A stretch of 8,347 bases of DNA, from assembly GCA_017853735.1 (NCBI GenBank), contig JAFMJA010000112.1, positions 1 through 8,347 on the forward strand, read 5' to 3'. The position numbers were made by a program, and so were the translations under genes. The stretch is from Burkholderiaceae bacterium (GTDB lineage: Bacteria > Pseudomonadota > Gammaproteobacteria > Burkholderiales > Burkholderiaceae_C). Every line of letters starts with the position of its first letter. Within the stretch, counting starts at the first letter, position 1. The notes under the pieces are model-generated. The model did not search any database. It was not told the DNA's origin and worked only from the letters and a program-made list of their open reading frames with translations. This document shows, piece by piece, positions 1 to 6,979 of this stretch.

Positions 1-12
1 TCTCCAGAAAAT

Positions 13-102
13 TCACTCTGGTTTTACGCCAGCTTCTTTCAACACTTTCTTCCAGGTGTCCACATCAGCCCAAAAGGTAAGTGCGCAAGGAATACGATAT
101 GA
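13..102 (-). pseudogene. Possible C-terminal remnant of a Bug/TctC-type solute-binding protein
   Basis: The minus strand encodes about 30 residues ending DVDTWKKVLKEAGVKPE followed by TGA at 15..13. This resembles the usual last helix of Bug/TctC-family periplasmic receptors (a W-K-V-V-K-x-A-G-I-K-P-E type tail), which are very numerous in Burkholderiales. The frame is closed upstream by a TAG at 105..103 and has no start codon, so what is visible can only be a 3' fragment of a decayed gene. The residues just before the tail do not look clearly Bug-like to me. The assignment rests on one short motif and is weak; a chance open frame is a real alternative. Confidence 0.25.
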
Positions 103-111
103 CTAGTTTCA

Positions 112-147
112 TGCCAGATTACGAAGCATGGGCATGCCCATCTGGCA
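112..147. repeat. Nested inverted repeat around a 14-bp palindrome
   Basis: TGCCAGAT at 112-119 is matched perfectly by its reverse complement ATCTGGCA at 140-147. Between them, and overlapping the right arm by two bases, lies the perfect 14-bp palindrome ATGGGCATGCCCAT at 128-141. The two structures cannot both form fully. There is no T-tract on either side, so it is not a standard intrinsic terminator. It could be a protein-binding site, a repeat-element end or chance. Confidence 0.5.
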
Positions 148-252
148 CAGACCGATGAAGTTAACGCTAGGCTTGGCCATGCTTAGATTCCGATATCCTT
201 AATTACTAACTTCATGTCGATTCTGCTTCGGGGATTGATAAATTCATTCAAA

Positions 253-268
253 CTGTCTGGCTGTCTGG
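253..268. repeat. Tandem duplication of an 8-bp unit
   Basis: CTGTCTGG occurs twice head to tail (253-260 and 261-268). It is short enough to be a replication-slippage product, and an 8-bp direct duplication can also be an insertion footprint, although no element is present. It lies in noncoding DNA. Confidence 0.6.
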
Positions 269-326
269 ATGATGAGAGGAAGGAGTTCAGGCCAGCCTGC
301 TGGCGCTCAACGTCGAGACAATCCGT

Positions 327-366
327 CGGATGAGGCCTAAGGGCCCTGGCATCCGCAGACGCCTCA
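327..366 (-). terminator. Possible hairpin at the 3' end of fabI
   Basis: Two alternative 6-bp stems overlap here. TGAGGC (331-336) pairs with GCCTCA (361-366), whose last three bases are the fabI stop codon complement. CGGATG (327-332) pairs with CATCCG (350-355). The loop contains the palindrome AGGGCCCT (340-347). On the fabI strand no run of T follows, so this is not a canonical rho-independent terminator. It may be a 3'-end stabilising structure or may mean nothing. No better fabI terminator is visible before position 1. Confidence 0.2.
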
Positions 367-1161
367 GGACTCCATCACGGCGATGGCGGTCTGACTGAAG
401 CCGCCATCCACATAGGTGATTTCGGCAGTCACGCCCGCAGAGAGGTCACTGAGCAGAAATGCTGCCACATTGCCGACGTCCTCGATGGTGATATTGCGTC
501 GAATCGGGGATGCGCTAGCCACAACATTGAGCAACTTGGAAAAATCCTTGATCCCACTGGCAGCCAAAGTCTTGATCGGCCCGGCTGAAATCCCGTTGGC
601 ACGCATGCTGCGGCCATCGGGCAGGCTGCCAACAGCCTGCGCAAGGTACCTGACCGAAGCCTCCAGGCTGGCTTTGGCCAGACCCATGGTGTTGTAGTTG
701 GGGACCGCACGCAAAGCACCCAGGTAACTCAAGGTCAGCAGGGAAGACTTGTCATTCAGATAAGGCAGGGCTGCTTTGGCCATGGCAGGAAAACTATAGG
801 CGCTGATATCGTGTGCGATGCGAAAGTTCTCGCGAGTCAGTCCATCCAGGAAATTGCCGGCAATTGCCTCACGCGGGGCAAAGCCGATGCTGTGTACAAG
901 CCCATCAAAGTGCGGCCAATGTGCCGACAGATCCGCAAAGAGCCTGGCAATCTGCTCATCATCACCCACATCGCAGTCAAACACCAGGCTGGAGTTGAAT
1001 TCCGCAGCAAACTCGGTGATCCGGTCTTTGAAGCGCTCTCCCACGTAACTGAAGGCAAGCTCGGCGCCCTCACGATGGCAGGCCTGGGCAATACCATAGG
1101 CAATCGACCGGTTGCTCAGGACGCCAGTGATGAGAAATTTTTTTCCGCTCAGAAAACCCAT
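364..1161 (-). CDS. fabI: Enoyl-[acyl-carrier-protein] reductase (NADH), FabI
   Basis: FabI reduces trans-2-enoyl-ACP to acyl-ACP with NADH, the last step of each elongation cycle of cytosolic type II fatty acid synthesis; it is the target of triclosan. The 265-residue product is a short-chain dehydrogenase/reductase close in length to E. coli FabI (262). It begins MGFLSGKKFLITGV exactly as the family does, shows the dinucleotide-binding segment near residues 13-20, SIGFAP at 91-96 with the triclosan-contact Gly93, and the catalytic Tyr146, Tyr156 and Lys163 in LTLSYLGA and YNTMGLAKAS. About four extra residues lie near 179-186, before the NGISAGPIKTLAASGIKDF block. The ATG at 1161 was chosen by family alignment; upstream is a weak GGA-containing ribosome site. 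In-frame starts further upstream would add a non-homologous tail. It is divergent from yejA. Confidence 0.97.
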   Translation of the reverse strand: MGFLSGKKFLITGVLSNRSIAYGIAQACHREGAELAFSYVGERFKDRITEFAAEFNSSLVFDCDVGDDEQIARLFADLSAHWPHFDGLVHSIGFAPREAIAGNFLDGLTRENFRIAHDISAYSFPAMAKAALPYLNDKSSLLTLSYLGALRAVPNYNTMGLAKASLEASVRYLAQAVGSLPDGRSMRANGISAGPIKTLAASGIKDFSKLLNVVASASPIRRNITIEDVGNVAAFLLSDLSAGVTAEITYVDGGFSQTAIAVMES

Positions 1162-1211
1162 ATTTTTTCCGGACATTGAGAGTTGGTGAAAATTATGGGC
1201 AGAATTGTCGC
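1162..1211. promoter_or_regulatory. Divergent fabI / yejA intergenic promoter region
   Basis: Only 50 bases separate the chosen start codons of fabI and yejA, so the two promoters must overlap each other or extend into the genes. On the minus strand CATAAT (1197..1192) is a five-of-six match to the -10 consensus and would give fabI a leader of roughly 25 nt; no good -35 stands upstream of it. On the plus strand TTGAGA (1176-1181) and CAGAAT (1200-1205), 18 bp apart, form a weak pair that would start transcription almost at the yejA ATG. The presence of promoters here is inferred from the gene layout; the individual boxes are weak. Confidence 0.4.
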
Positions 1212-3044
1212 ATGTGGCGTTACCGACTTTTTCTGGCCCTGATTCCAATCTGCCTTGCCCAATCTGGCTGGGCCGCTCACGCCTACGCCCAATTTGGCGA
1301 TATCAAATACCCGGCCAATTTTGCGCACCTGGAATATGTCAATCCCGCTGCGCCCAAAGGGGGCGAGATCACGCTCGTGCCGCCCAGCCGGCTCAGTAAT
1401 TTTGACAAGTACAACCCATTCACTCTCAAAGGCAGCGCCCCGCCAGCGCTGTCCAGTCTGGTGTTTGAGAGTTTGCTGACTGGCACCCTGGATGAACCGA
1501 CCACCGCCTACGGTCTGCTAGCCAAGGATGTCAGCGTGGCGAGCGATCGTCTTTCTGCCACCTTCACCCTCCATGAGTTGGCACGCTTTCACGACGGCCA
1601 GCCCGTCCTGGCGGCAGATGTCAAGCACTCCTTTGATCGCCTGACCTCAAAAGAGGCGGCTCCTCAATTTCGGACCATTTTTGGCGAGATCAAGAGTGTG
1701 AGCATTCTGTCCGATCGAAGCGTGCGCTTTGATTTCAAGCGGGTCAATGCTGAGCTGCCCCTGATTGCCGGCAGCCTGCCTGTATTCAGCCGTCGTTGGG
1801 GGGAGGGCAAGCCCCTGGACAAGATTGTGACGGACCTGCCCATCGGATCAGGCCCCTACCGGATTGGCAAGGTCAATTTTGGCAAGGACATTACTTATGA
1901 GCGCGACCCAAGCTACTGGGCGCGCGACCTGAATGTGCGCCGCGGCATGTTCAATTTCGACCGTATCACCTACAAGATTTACAAAGACAGCACGGCCCAG
2001 CTCGAAGCCTTCAAGGCCGGTGAATTTGACTATATTCAGGCATTCATTGCCCGCGAATGGGCCCGCGCCTACACCGGCAAAGCATTTGACCGGGGCGAAC
2101 TGATCAAGAAAGAGTTGAAGCACGGCAATGCCGGTGATTTCCAGGGCTTTCTGTTCAATCTTCGCCGCCCTAAGTTTCAGGATGTTCGGGTGCGTCAGGC
2201 CATCGAGCTGGCCATGGATTTTGAGTGGCTCAACCGACAATTGTTCTACAACGCTTACCAGCGGGTGAGGGGTTATTTTGTCGGCAGTGACTTTGAAGCC
2301 CGCGGCCTGCCCAGTGCACAGGAACTGGTCTTACTGGAACCCCTGCGGCACCAGCTGCCACCCGAGGTGTTCACCCAGGAAGCGCCCTTGCCCCCCCAGA
2401 CCTCGCTCGACCCGAAATCGGGCCACACCCTGCGGGACAATCTGCGCCTGGCCCGCGACCTGCTGACCGCTGCTGGCTGGACATATCGGGATGGCGCCTT
2501 GCGCAATGAACGCGGCGAGGCCTTCACCATTGAATTTCTGGACAATTCCGGCTCGATGGGACGGGTGGTCACCCCCTATGCCAAAAATCTGGAGAAGCTT
2601 GGCATCCAGGTCAATTACAAGGTGATCGATTTCGCCATCCTGCAAAAAAGGCTGGATGTATTTGACTTCGAGATCATCAGCAATCGACTGGTCGGCAGCG
2701 AGGCTCCTGGGACCGAATTGCTGGAGCGATTTGGCTCCAAAGCCGCCGATATTGAAGGCTCCAGCAATGTGATTGGCTTGAAAAACCCGGCGGTGGATGC
2801 TTTGCTTGATCTGGTCATCTCGGCGACCACCCGCCCTGAATTGGTCGCCCGTCTGCAAGCGCTGGACCGGGTGCTTCGCCACGGACACTATGCGGTACCG
2901 CACTGGACCAGCGGGGTGCATCGGGTGGCCTGGCGCAATGGCCGTTTCGAGCAACCCGCCGTCTCGCCGCGCTATTACCAGCCAGAGTACTGGATCACCG
3001 CTGTCTGGTGGGCAAGCAGCGCCAACCGAAACGCAGTCCGCTAA
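1212..3044 (+). CDS. yejA: Periplasmic oligopeptide-binding protein of the YejABEF importer
   Basis: This is the substrate-binding component that captures peptides in the periplasm and delivers them to the YejBE permease. The 610-residue product is an SBP_bac_5 family protein of about the E. coli YejA length (604). A Sec signal peptide covers residues 1-26: basic MWRYR start, hydrophobic core, and probable cleavage after AYA before QFGDIKYP. Family landmarks are EYVNPAAPKGG at 41-51, FEWLNRQLFYNAY from 337 and ELVLLEPL from 371, all matching YejA rather than OppA or DppA. Relatives handle microcin C in E. coli, and peptidoglycan peptides or host antimicrobial peptides in alphaproteobacteria; the substrate here is unknown. 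The ATG at 1212 puts the signal peptide at the N-terminus. A TTG at 1176 is in frame but would prepend 12 non-signal residues. It is the first gene of the operon, 7 bp before yejB. Confidence 0.95.
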   Translation: MWRYRLFLALIPICLAQSGWAAHAYAQFGDIKYPANFAHLEYVNPAAPKGGEITLVPPSRLSNFDKYNPFTLKGSAPPALSSLVFESLLTGTLDEPTTAYGLLAKDVSVASDRLSATFTLHELARFHDGQPVLAADVKHSFDRLTSKEAAPQFRTIFGEIKSVSILSDRSVRFDFKRVNAELPLIAGSLPVFSRRWGEGKPLDKIVTDLPIGSGPYRIGKVNFGKDITYERDPSYWARDLNVRRGMFNFDRITYKIYKDSTAQLEAFKAGEFDYIQAFIAREWARAYTGKAFDRGELIKKELKHGNAGDFQGFLFNLRRPKFQDVRVRQAIELAMDFEWLNRQLFYNAYQRVRGYFVGSDFEARGLPSAQELVLLEPLRHQLPPEVFTQEAPLPPQTSLDPKSGHTLRDNLRLARDLLTAAGWTYRDGALRNERGEAFTIEFLDNSGSMGRVVTPYAKNLEKLGIQVNYKVIDFAILQKRLDVFDFEIISNRLVGSEAPGTELLERFGSKAADIEGSSNVIGLKNPAVDALLDLVISATTRPELVARLQALDRVLRHGHYAVPHWTSGVHRVAWRNGRFEQPAVSPRYYQPEYWITAVWWASSANRNAVR

Positions 3045-3051
3045 GAGTCTC

Positions 3052-4086
3052 ATGTACGCTTACATCCTCAAACGTCTCTTGCTCATGCTGCCCACTCTGC
3101 TGGGCATCCTGCTGCTGACCTTTGTGGTCATCCAGTTTGTTCCCGGTGGACCGGTCGAACAGATGGTTGCCCAGTTGCAGGGACGCGACACTGGGGGTGA
3201 GGGCGCCGCTGTGGGAGGGGCTGGTTATCGCGGCCGCCAGGGTGTGGATGCGGCACGGATTGCCGAAATTCGCGCTTTCTATGGCTTTGACAAACCAGCC
3301 CATGAGCGCTTCTGGCAGATGCTCGGTCAATTCTCACGGTTTGATTTGGGGAAAAGCTTTTTTTATCCCAAAAGCGTCTGGGAACTTGTCAAGGAGAAGT
3401 TGCCGGTGTCGATCAGCCTGGGGCTGTGGACTTTTTTCCTCAGTTACATCATTTCGATACCACTGGGCATCTCCAAGGCCGTCAGGGCGGGCAGCCGCTT
3501 CGATACGGTGACCAGCCTGATGGTGCTGATAGGTTATGCCATTCCGGGGTTTGTGCTGGGCGTGGCCCTGCTGGTGATCTTTGGCGGGCAGCTGCAGTGG
3601 TTTCCCTTGCGCGGACTGACCTCCAGCAATTGGGAAACCTTGAGCTGGGGCGCCAAGGTGGTCGATTACCTGTGGCACATTGCCCTGCCGGTGACTGCCA
3701 GTGTGCTGGGGGCCTTTGCGGTCACCACCATGCTGACCAAAAATGCATTTCTGGAAGAGATCCGCAAGCAGTATGTGTTGACGGCCAGAGCAAAGGGCCT
3801 GAGCGAGCGGCGGGTGCTGTGGAAGCACGTTTTCCGCAATGCACTCATCCCGATCGTCACCGGTTTTCCTGCAGCTTTCATAGGTGCTTTTTTCACTGGG
3901 TCGCTGCTGATCGAGACCTTGTTTTCACTCGATGGGCTGGGACTGCTGTCCTACGAATCGGTGATGCGGCGCGACTACCCGGTGGTGCTGGGCACGCTCT
4001 ACCTCTTCACCTTGATCGGCCTGGTGACCAAATTGATTTCTGACCTTTGTTATGTCTGGGTGGATCCGCGTGTCAAGTTTGACTAA
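3052..4086 (+). CDS. yejB: Peptide ABC transporter inner-membrane permease YejB
   Basis: It forms one half of the transmembrane channel of the YejABEF importer. The 344-residue product has a DppB/OppB-type layout: one N-terminal membrane helix (about 9-30), a periplasmic loop, then five helices near 119-141, 152-178, 206-228, 265-289 and 309-331. The ATPase-coupling EAA loop is YVLTARAKGLSERRVLWKH at 241-259, with the conserved Gly at 249. The C-terminus VDPRVKFD is typical. The periplasmic loop has a Gly-rich stretch at 44-64 and accounts for being about 20 residues shorter than E. coli YejB (364). The ATG at 3052 begins MYAYILKRLL as in the family; the frame is open further upstream but overlaps yejA and is not homologous. 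AAGAG at 3043-3047, overlapping the yejA stop, is the likely ribosome site. Translational coupling to yejA is likely. Confidence 0.96.
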   Translation: MYAYILKRLLLMLPTLLGILLLTFVVIQFVPGGPVEQMVAQLQGRDTGGEGAAVGGAGYRGRQGVDAARIAEIRAFYGFDKPAHERFWQMLGQFSRFDLGKSFFYPKSVWELVKEKLPVSISLGLWTFFLSYIISIPLGISKAVRAGSRFDTVTSLMVLIGYAIPGFVLGVALLVIFGGQLQWFPLRGLTSSNWETLSWGAKVVDYLWHIALPVTASVLGAFAVTTMLTKNAFLEEIRKQYVLTARAKGLSERRVLWKHVFRNALIPIVTGFPAAFIGAFFTGSLLIETLFSLDGLGLLSYESVMRRDYPVVLGTLYLFTLIGLVTKLISDLCYVWVDPRVKFD

Positions 4087-4087
4087 G

Positions 4088-4166
4088 CCCCCTGTTGCCG
4101 CCTGCGGCGGCCTCCTCCCCCAGGGGGGCAACGCCAGTGGCTGGGCGAAGCCCGTTGCACGGCGTT
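4088..4166 (+). repeat. GC-rich intergenic hairpin repeat, Comamonadaceae type
   Basis: This occupies most of the 117-bp gap between yejB and yejE. Several perfect inverted repeats are visible: CCCCCTG (4088-4094) with CAGGGGG (4121-4127); GTTGCC (4094-4099) with GGCAAC (4127-4132); GCCGC (4097-4101) with GCGGC (4104-4108); and AACGCC (4130-4135) with GGCGTT (4161-4166), enclosing GGGC-GAA-GCCC (4143-4153). The sequence style closely resembles dispersed hairpin repeats that I recall between genes of Polaromonas, Rhodoferax and Acidovorax; this is recognition, not a search. No T-tract follows, so it is unlikely to be a rho-independent terminator. In the yej mRNA it would fold into consecutive stable stems and could affect the yejAB to yejEF ratio. 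Confidence 0.6.
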
Positions 4167-4188
4167 TCTCGATTGATTCCTGTCGTGC

Positions 4189-4194
4189 GGAAGG
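4189..4194 (+). promoter_or_regulatory. Ribosome-binding site deciding the yejE start
   Basis: GGAAGG ends 9 bases before the ATG at 4204. An in-frame TTG at 4195 directly abuts this site and is therefore too close to be used, which favours the ATG. Confidence 0.65.
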
Positions 4195-4203
4195 TTGTGC
4201 GGC

Positions 4204-5238
4204 ATGAGCAGCGCATCCTTGTCCCCGTCGCAACGCGCCTGGCAGCGTTTCAGGCGCAATCGACTGGGCTACTGGAGCCTGCTGATCTTTTGCACGCTGT
4301 TCATCCTCAGCCTGGGTGCGGAGCTGATCTCCAATGACAAGCCACTGCTGGCGCGCTACCAAGGCCAGTGGTATTTTCCGATTGCCCAGAATGTGCCGGA
4401 AACTGAATTTGGCGGAGATTTCCAGACACCGACCGACTACCTCGATCCCTTCATTCAGAAGCAATTTCAGCAGGCTGACAACTTTGCCTGGTATCCCATC
4501 AACCCCTATCACCACAGCACCATCAACTATTTCGCCAAAGAGCCCAATCCGTCGGGTCCTTCATCAGATAACTGGCTGGGCACGGACGATCGTGGCCGCG
4601 ATGTGGCCGCCAGGCTGCTTTACGGTTTTCGCATATCGGTGCTGTTTGCGCTGGCGCTGACCTGTATAGGTGTTCTGCTGGGGGTGCTCACTGGCGCCTT
4701 GCAGGGCTTTTTTGGCGGCAAAACTGACCTGTGGTTTCAGCGCTTCATCGAAATCTGGGGATCCATGCCCGAGCTTTATTTGCTGATCATCTTTTCCGCC
4801 ATGTTCGATCCCAGCGTCGCGCTTTTGCTGATCCTGCTCAGCCTGTTTGGCTGGATGGGCCTGTCGGACTATGTGCGCGCTGAATTTTTACGCAACCGCC
4901 AACTGGACTACGTCCGTGCTGCGCGTGCCATGGGCCTGTCCAATTGGCAGATCATCTGGCGGCATATCCTGCCCAACAGCCTGACCCCAGTGGTGACTTT
5001 TTTGCCCTTTCGGATGAGCGCAGCGATTCTGGCACTGACCTCGCTGGATTTTCTTGGCCTGGGTGTGCCACCGGGTACGCCCTCACTGGGAGAGCTGTTG
5101 GCACAGGGAAAAAACAATATCGACGCTTGGTGGATTTCGCTCTCCACCTTCGGCGTATTGGTGGTCAGCCTGTTGCTGCTGACCTTCATGGGCGATGCGC
5201 TGCGCGACGCGCTGGATCCCCGCAAGGCTGATCGATGA
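4204..5238 (+). CDS. yejE: Peptide ABC transporter inner-membrane permease YejE
   Basis: It is the second permease of the YejABEF importer and pairs with YejB in the inner membrane. The 344 residues are close to the E. coli YejE length (341). The N-terminus RRNRLGYWSLLIF (residues 18-30) with a first helix near 23-42 matches the family, followed by AELISNDKPLL and a periplasmic section (about 43-140) containing NWLGTDDRGRDV (123-134), the usual marker of DppC/OppC-like permeases. Further helices lie near 144-168, 188-222 (two), 259-286 and 309-330. The EAA loop is YVRAARAMGLSNWQIIWRHI at 236-255. The C-terminus DALRDALDPRK is typical. It sits 117 bp after yejB, the only wide gap in the operon, and its TGA overlaps the yejF start as ATGA, implying coupled translation. 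Confidence 0.96.
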   Translation: MSSASLSPSQRAWQRFRRNRLGYWSLLIFCTLFILSLGAELISNDKPLLARYQGQWYFPIAQNVPETEFGGDFQTPTDYLDPFIQKQFQQADNFAWYPINPYHHSTINYFAKEPNPSGPSSDNWLGTDDRGRDVAARLLYGFRISVLFALALTCIGVLLGVLTGALQGFFGGKTDLWFQRFIEIWGSMPELYLLIIFSAMFDPSVALLLILLSLFGWMGLSDYVRAEFLRNRQLDYVRAARAMGLSNWQIIWRHILPNSLTPVVTFLPFRMSAAILALTSLDFLGLGVPPGTPSLGELLAQGKNNIDAWWISLSTFGVLVVSLLLLTFMGDALRDALDPRKADR

Positions 5239-6950
5239 TGGATACACCCACTCCGCCCAACTTGGACATGCGCCTGCCAGCGTCCAGCCCTGCGGGTCAG
5301 GACGTCTACCAAGCAGCGGATGCGCCAGCCCTGCTGGATGTCAGGAATCTATCCGTTTCTTTTGGCGGCAAGGAAGTGGTGAGTGGTCTGAGCTTCTCAA
5401 TTGCAGCGGGCGAGAAAGTGGCGCTGGTCGGTGAATCGGGCTCTGGCAAGACGGTCAGTGCCCTGAGTTTGCTGCGTCTGCTGCAGGACGCTCAGGTTTC
5501 AGGCAATGCCATTTTCCAAGGCCCCCAAGGAGCCATCGATCTGCTGGCCCTGTCCGATGCAGGCCTGCGCAGTGTACGGGGCAGCGATATTTCGATGATC
5601 TTTCAGGAGCCGATGACCGCGCTCAATCCCCTGTTCACCGTTGGTGACCAAATTGCCGAAGTGCTCGAGCTCAAGCTCGGCCTGGACAAATCGGCTGCCC
5701 GGCAACGCTGCGTGGAACTGCTGGCTGCCACAGGCATTCCAGAACCAGAGCGGCGTGCTACGGCTTTTGCCCATCAACTCAGCGGCGGCCAGCGACAACG
5801 CGCCATGATCGCCATGGCGCTGGCCTGCCGACCACGGCTGCTACTGGCAGACGAGCCCACCACTGCCTTGGATGTCACGCTGCGCGGCCAGATCCTGGAC
5901 TTGCTGGCCGATCTGCAGCGCCAGCATGGCATGGCGGTGCTGATGATTACCCATGACCTCAACCTGGTGCGTCGATTCGCGGACCGTGTGCTGGTGATGG
6001 AAAACGGCCTGCTGGTGGAGCAGGGCCCGGTCAGCAAGGTCTTTGAAAAGCCTCAACATGCATACACCCGCCAATTGATCGACAGCAAGCCAGTGCGTGA
6101 TGTGCTGGAGCCTCCAGACCAGGGGAAGCAACCCCCGCTTTTGCAAGCCGACAACCTGCGCATTTCCTACCGTACCCCGCTTCCCGGGCTGCGGGGCTGG
6201 TTTAGCCATGGTGAGTTTGTCGCGGTCAAGGCTGCCAGCTTTGCCATCGCCCCAGCCACCACCTTGGGGGTGATTGGTGAGTCAGGCTCAGGAAAATCAA
6301 CCCTGGCCCTGGCGGCCCTGGGCCTGCTCCCCTTTATCGGAAAACTCTCCATAAACGAAAAATATTGGACTGGAAAACACAATATTGACAAGGAGTTAAG
6401 AAAATTAATTCAAGTTGTTTTTCAAGATCCTTTTTCCTCATTGTCACCCCGTCTGACGGTGGAGGAAATAGTGGGCGAGGGGCTGCAGGTCCACCACCCG
6501 GAACTGTCTAAAGCCGAACGACGCCAGCGCGTCGAACAGGCCCTGACCGAGGTGGGCTTGGGCGAAACTCTATTTCCTGGCTTGCTGACGCGTTACCCGC
6601 ACGAGTTTTCTGGCGGACAGCGCCAACGACTGGCCATAGCCCGGGCGCTGATTGTTCAGCCCCGCCTGCTCATCCTGGACGAACCCACCAGCGCCTTGGA
6701 TGTCACGATCCAGAAGCAGGTGCTGGAGCTGTTGCAGCGCCTGCAAAAGGAGCATGGGCTGAGTTATCTGCTCATCACCCACGATGTCGATGTGATCCGC
6801 GCCATGGCGCATCAGGTCCTGGTCATGAAGGATGGGATGGTGCTGGAATCTGGCCCTACCACCCAGGTACTGGACCAACCCAAGCACCCCTACACAGCCG
6901 CTCTGGCCCAGGCAGCCGTGGAAAATTCCCTTGAAAATCAAGGCACTTAG
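5235..6950 (+). CDS. yejF: Duplicated ATP-binding protein of the YejABEF peptide importer
   Basis: YejF powers peptide import on the cytoplasmic face, with two ABC domains fused in one chain, so one subunit can serve both YejB and YejE. Domain 1 has Walker A GESGSGKT (66-73), Q-loop Gln124, signature LSGGQ (182-186), Walker B LLLADEP (202-208) and His240. Domain 2 has GESGSGKS (348-355), Q-loop Gln397, FSGGQ (458-462), LLILDEP (478-484) and His516. Each domain ends in the oligopeptide-transporter tail (QHAYTRQLI, KHPYTAALA). Both sites keep all catalytic residues. At 571 residues it is longer than E. coli YejF (529), partly because of about 30 extra residues before domain 1. The ATG at 5235 overlaps the yejE stop; the adjacent ATG at 5238 is an alternative, and AAGG at 5224-5227 fits either. 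Residues about 370-402 are encoded by an unusually AT-rich patch. Confidence 0.96.
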   Translation: MMDTPTPPNLDMRLPASSPAGQDVYQAADAPALLDVRNLSVSFGGKEVVSGLSFSIAAGEKVALVGESGSGKTVSALSLLRLLQDAQVSGNAIFQGPQGAIDLLALSDAGLRSVRGSDISMIFQEPMTALNPLFTVGDQIAEVLELKLGLDKSAARQRCVELLAATGIPEPERRATAFAHQLSGGQRQRAMIAMALACRPRLLLADEPTTALDVTLRGQILDLLADLQRQHGMAVLMITHDLNLVRRFADRVLVMENGLLVEQGPVSKVFEKPQHAYTRQLIDSKPVRDVLEPPDQGKQPPLLQADNLRISYRTPLPGLRGWFSHGEFVAVKAASFAIAPATTLGVIGESGSGKSTLALAALGLLPFIGKLSINEKYWTGKHNIDKELRKLIQVVFQDPFSSLSPRLTVEEIVGEGLQVHHPELSKAERRQRVEQALTEVGLGETLFPGLLTRYPHEFSGGQRQRLAIARALIVQPRLLILDEPTSALDVTIQKQVLELLQRLQKEHGLSYLLITHDVDVIRAMAHQVLVMKDGMVLESGPTTQVLDQPKHPYTAALAQAAVENSLENQGT

Positions 6951-6963
6951 CCAAAGATTCAGT

Positions 6964-6969
6964 TACAAT
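6964..6969 (+). promoter_or_regulatory. Candidate -10 element for rimP-nusA
   Basis: TACAAT matches TATAAT at five of six positions and lies just after the yejF stop. No good -35 box occurs 16-18 bp upstream; a TTGAAA at 6931-6936 is too far away at 27 bp. If used, transcription would start near 6976 and give rimP a leader of about 70 nt that includes the terminator hairpin. Confidence 0.35.
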
Positions 6970-6979
6970 CGACGAAATC

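Larger units (their letters stand above)
103..363. other. Noncoding region downstream of fabI
   Basis: No convincing gene is present in these 261 bases. A minus-strand frame stays open from inside the fabI 3' end down to a TAA at 185..183, but its only ATG lies 10 codons before the stop and the translation resembles nothing I recognise. The stretch holds a nested palindrome, an 8-bp tandem duplication and a possible hairpin at the fabI stop, described separately. Composition is closer to 50% GC than the flanking genes, as expected of decayed or noncoding DNA. Confidence 0.5.

Noticed and set aside
183..374. Minus-strand frame of about 63 codons running from the fabI 3' end to a TAA at 185..183
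   Set aside because: The only ATG is 10 codons before the stop, no ribosome site precedes a usable start, and the translation resembles no family I recognise.
1176..1211. Longer YejA start at a TTG
   Set aside because: It would place 12 polar residues before the signal peptide and overlap the fabI upstream region; the ATG at 1212 gives a normal signal sequence.
1162..1248. Longer FabI start adding 29 residues
   Set aside because: FabI proteins begin at MGFLSGK; the extension has no homology and would overlap the yejA start.
2797..3051. N-terminal extension of YejB by 85 codons over the yejA 3' end
   Set aside because: The extension is the yejA coding sequence read in another frame; the family start is MYAYILKRLL at 3052.
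2331..3053. Long antisense frame of 240 codons opposite yejA, and similar long frames opposite fabI, yejB and yejF
   Set aside because: Such shadow frames are usual in GC-rich genes; they have no ribosome sites or recognisable domains and lie wholly within well-supported genes.
4111..4135. C-run/G-run hairpin after yejB as a rho-independent terminator
   Set aside because: No T-tract follows, and yejE continues the same transporter operon, so a structural repeat is the better reading.
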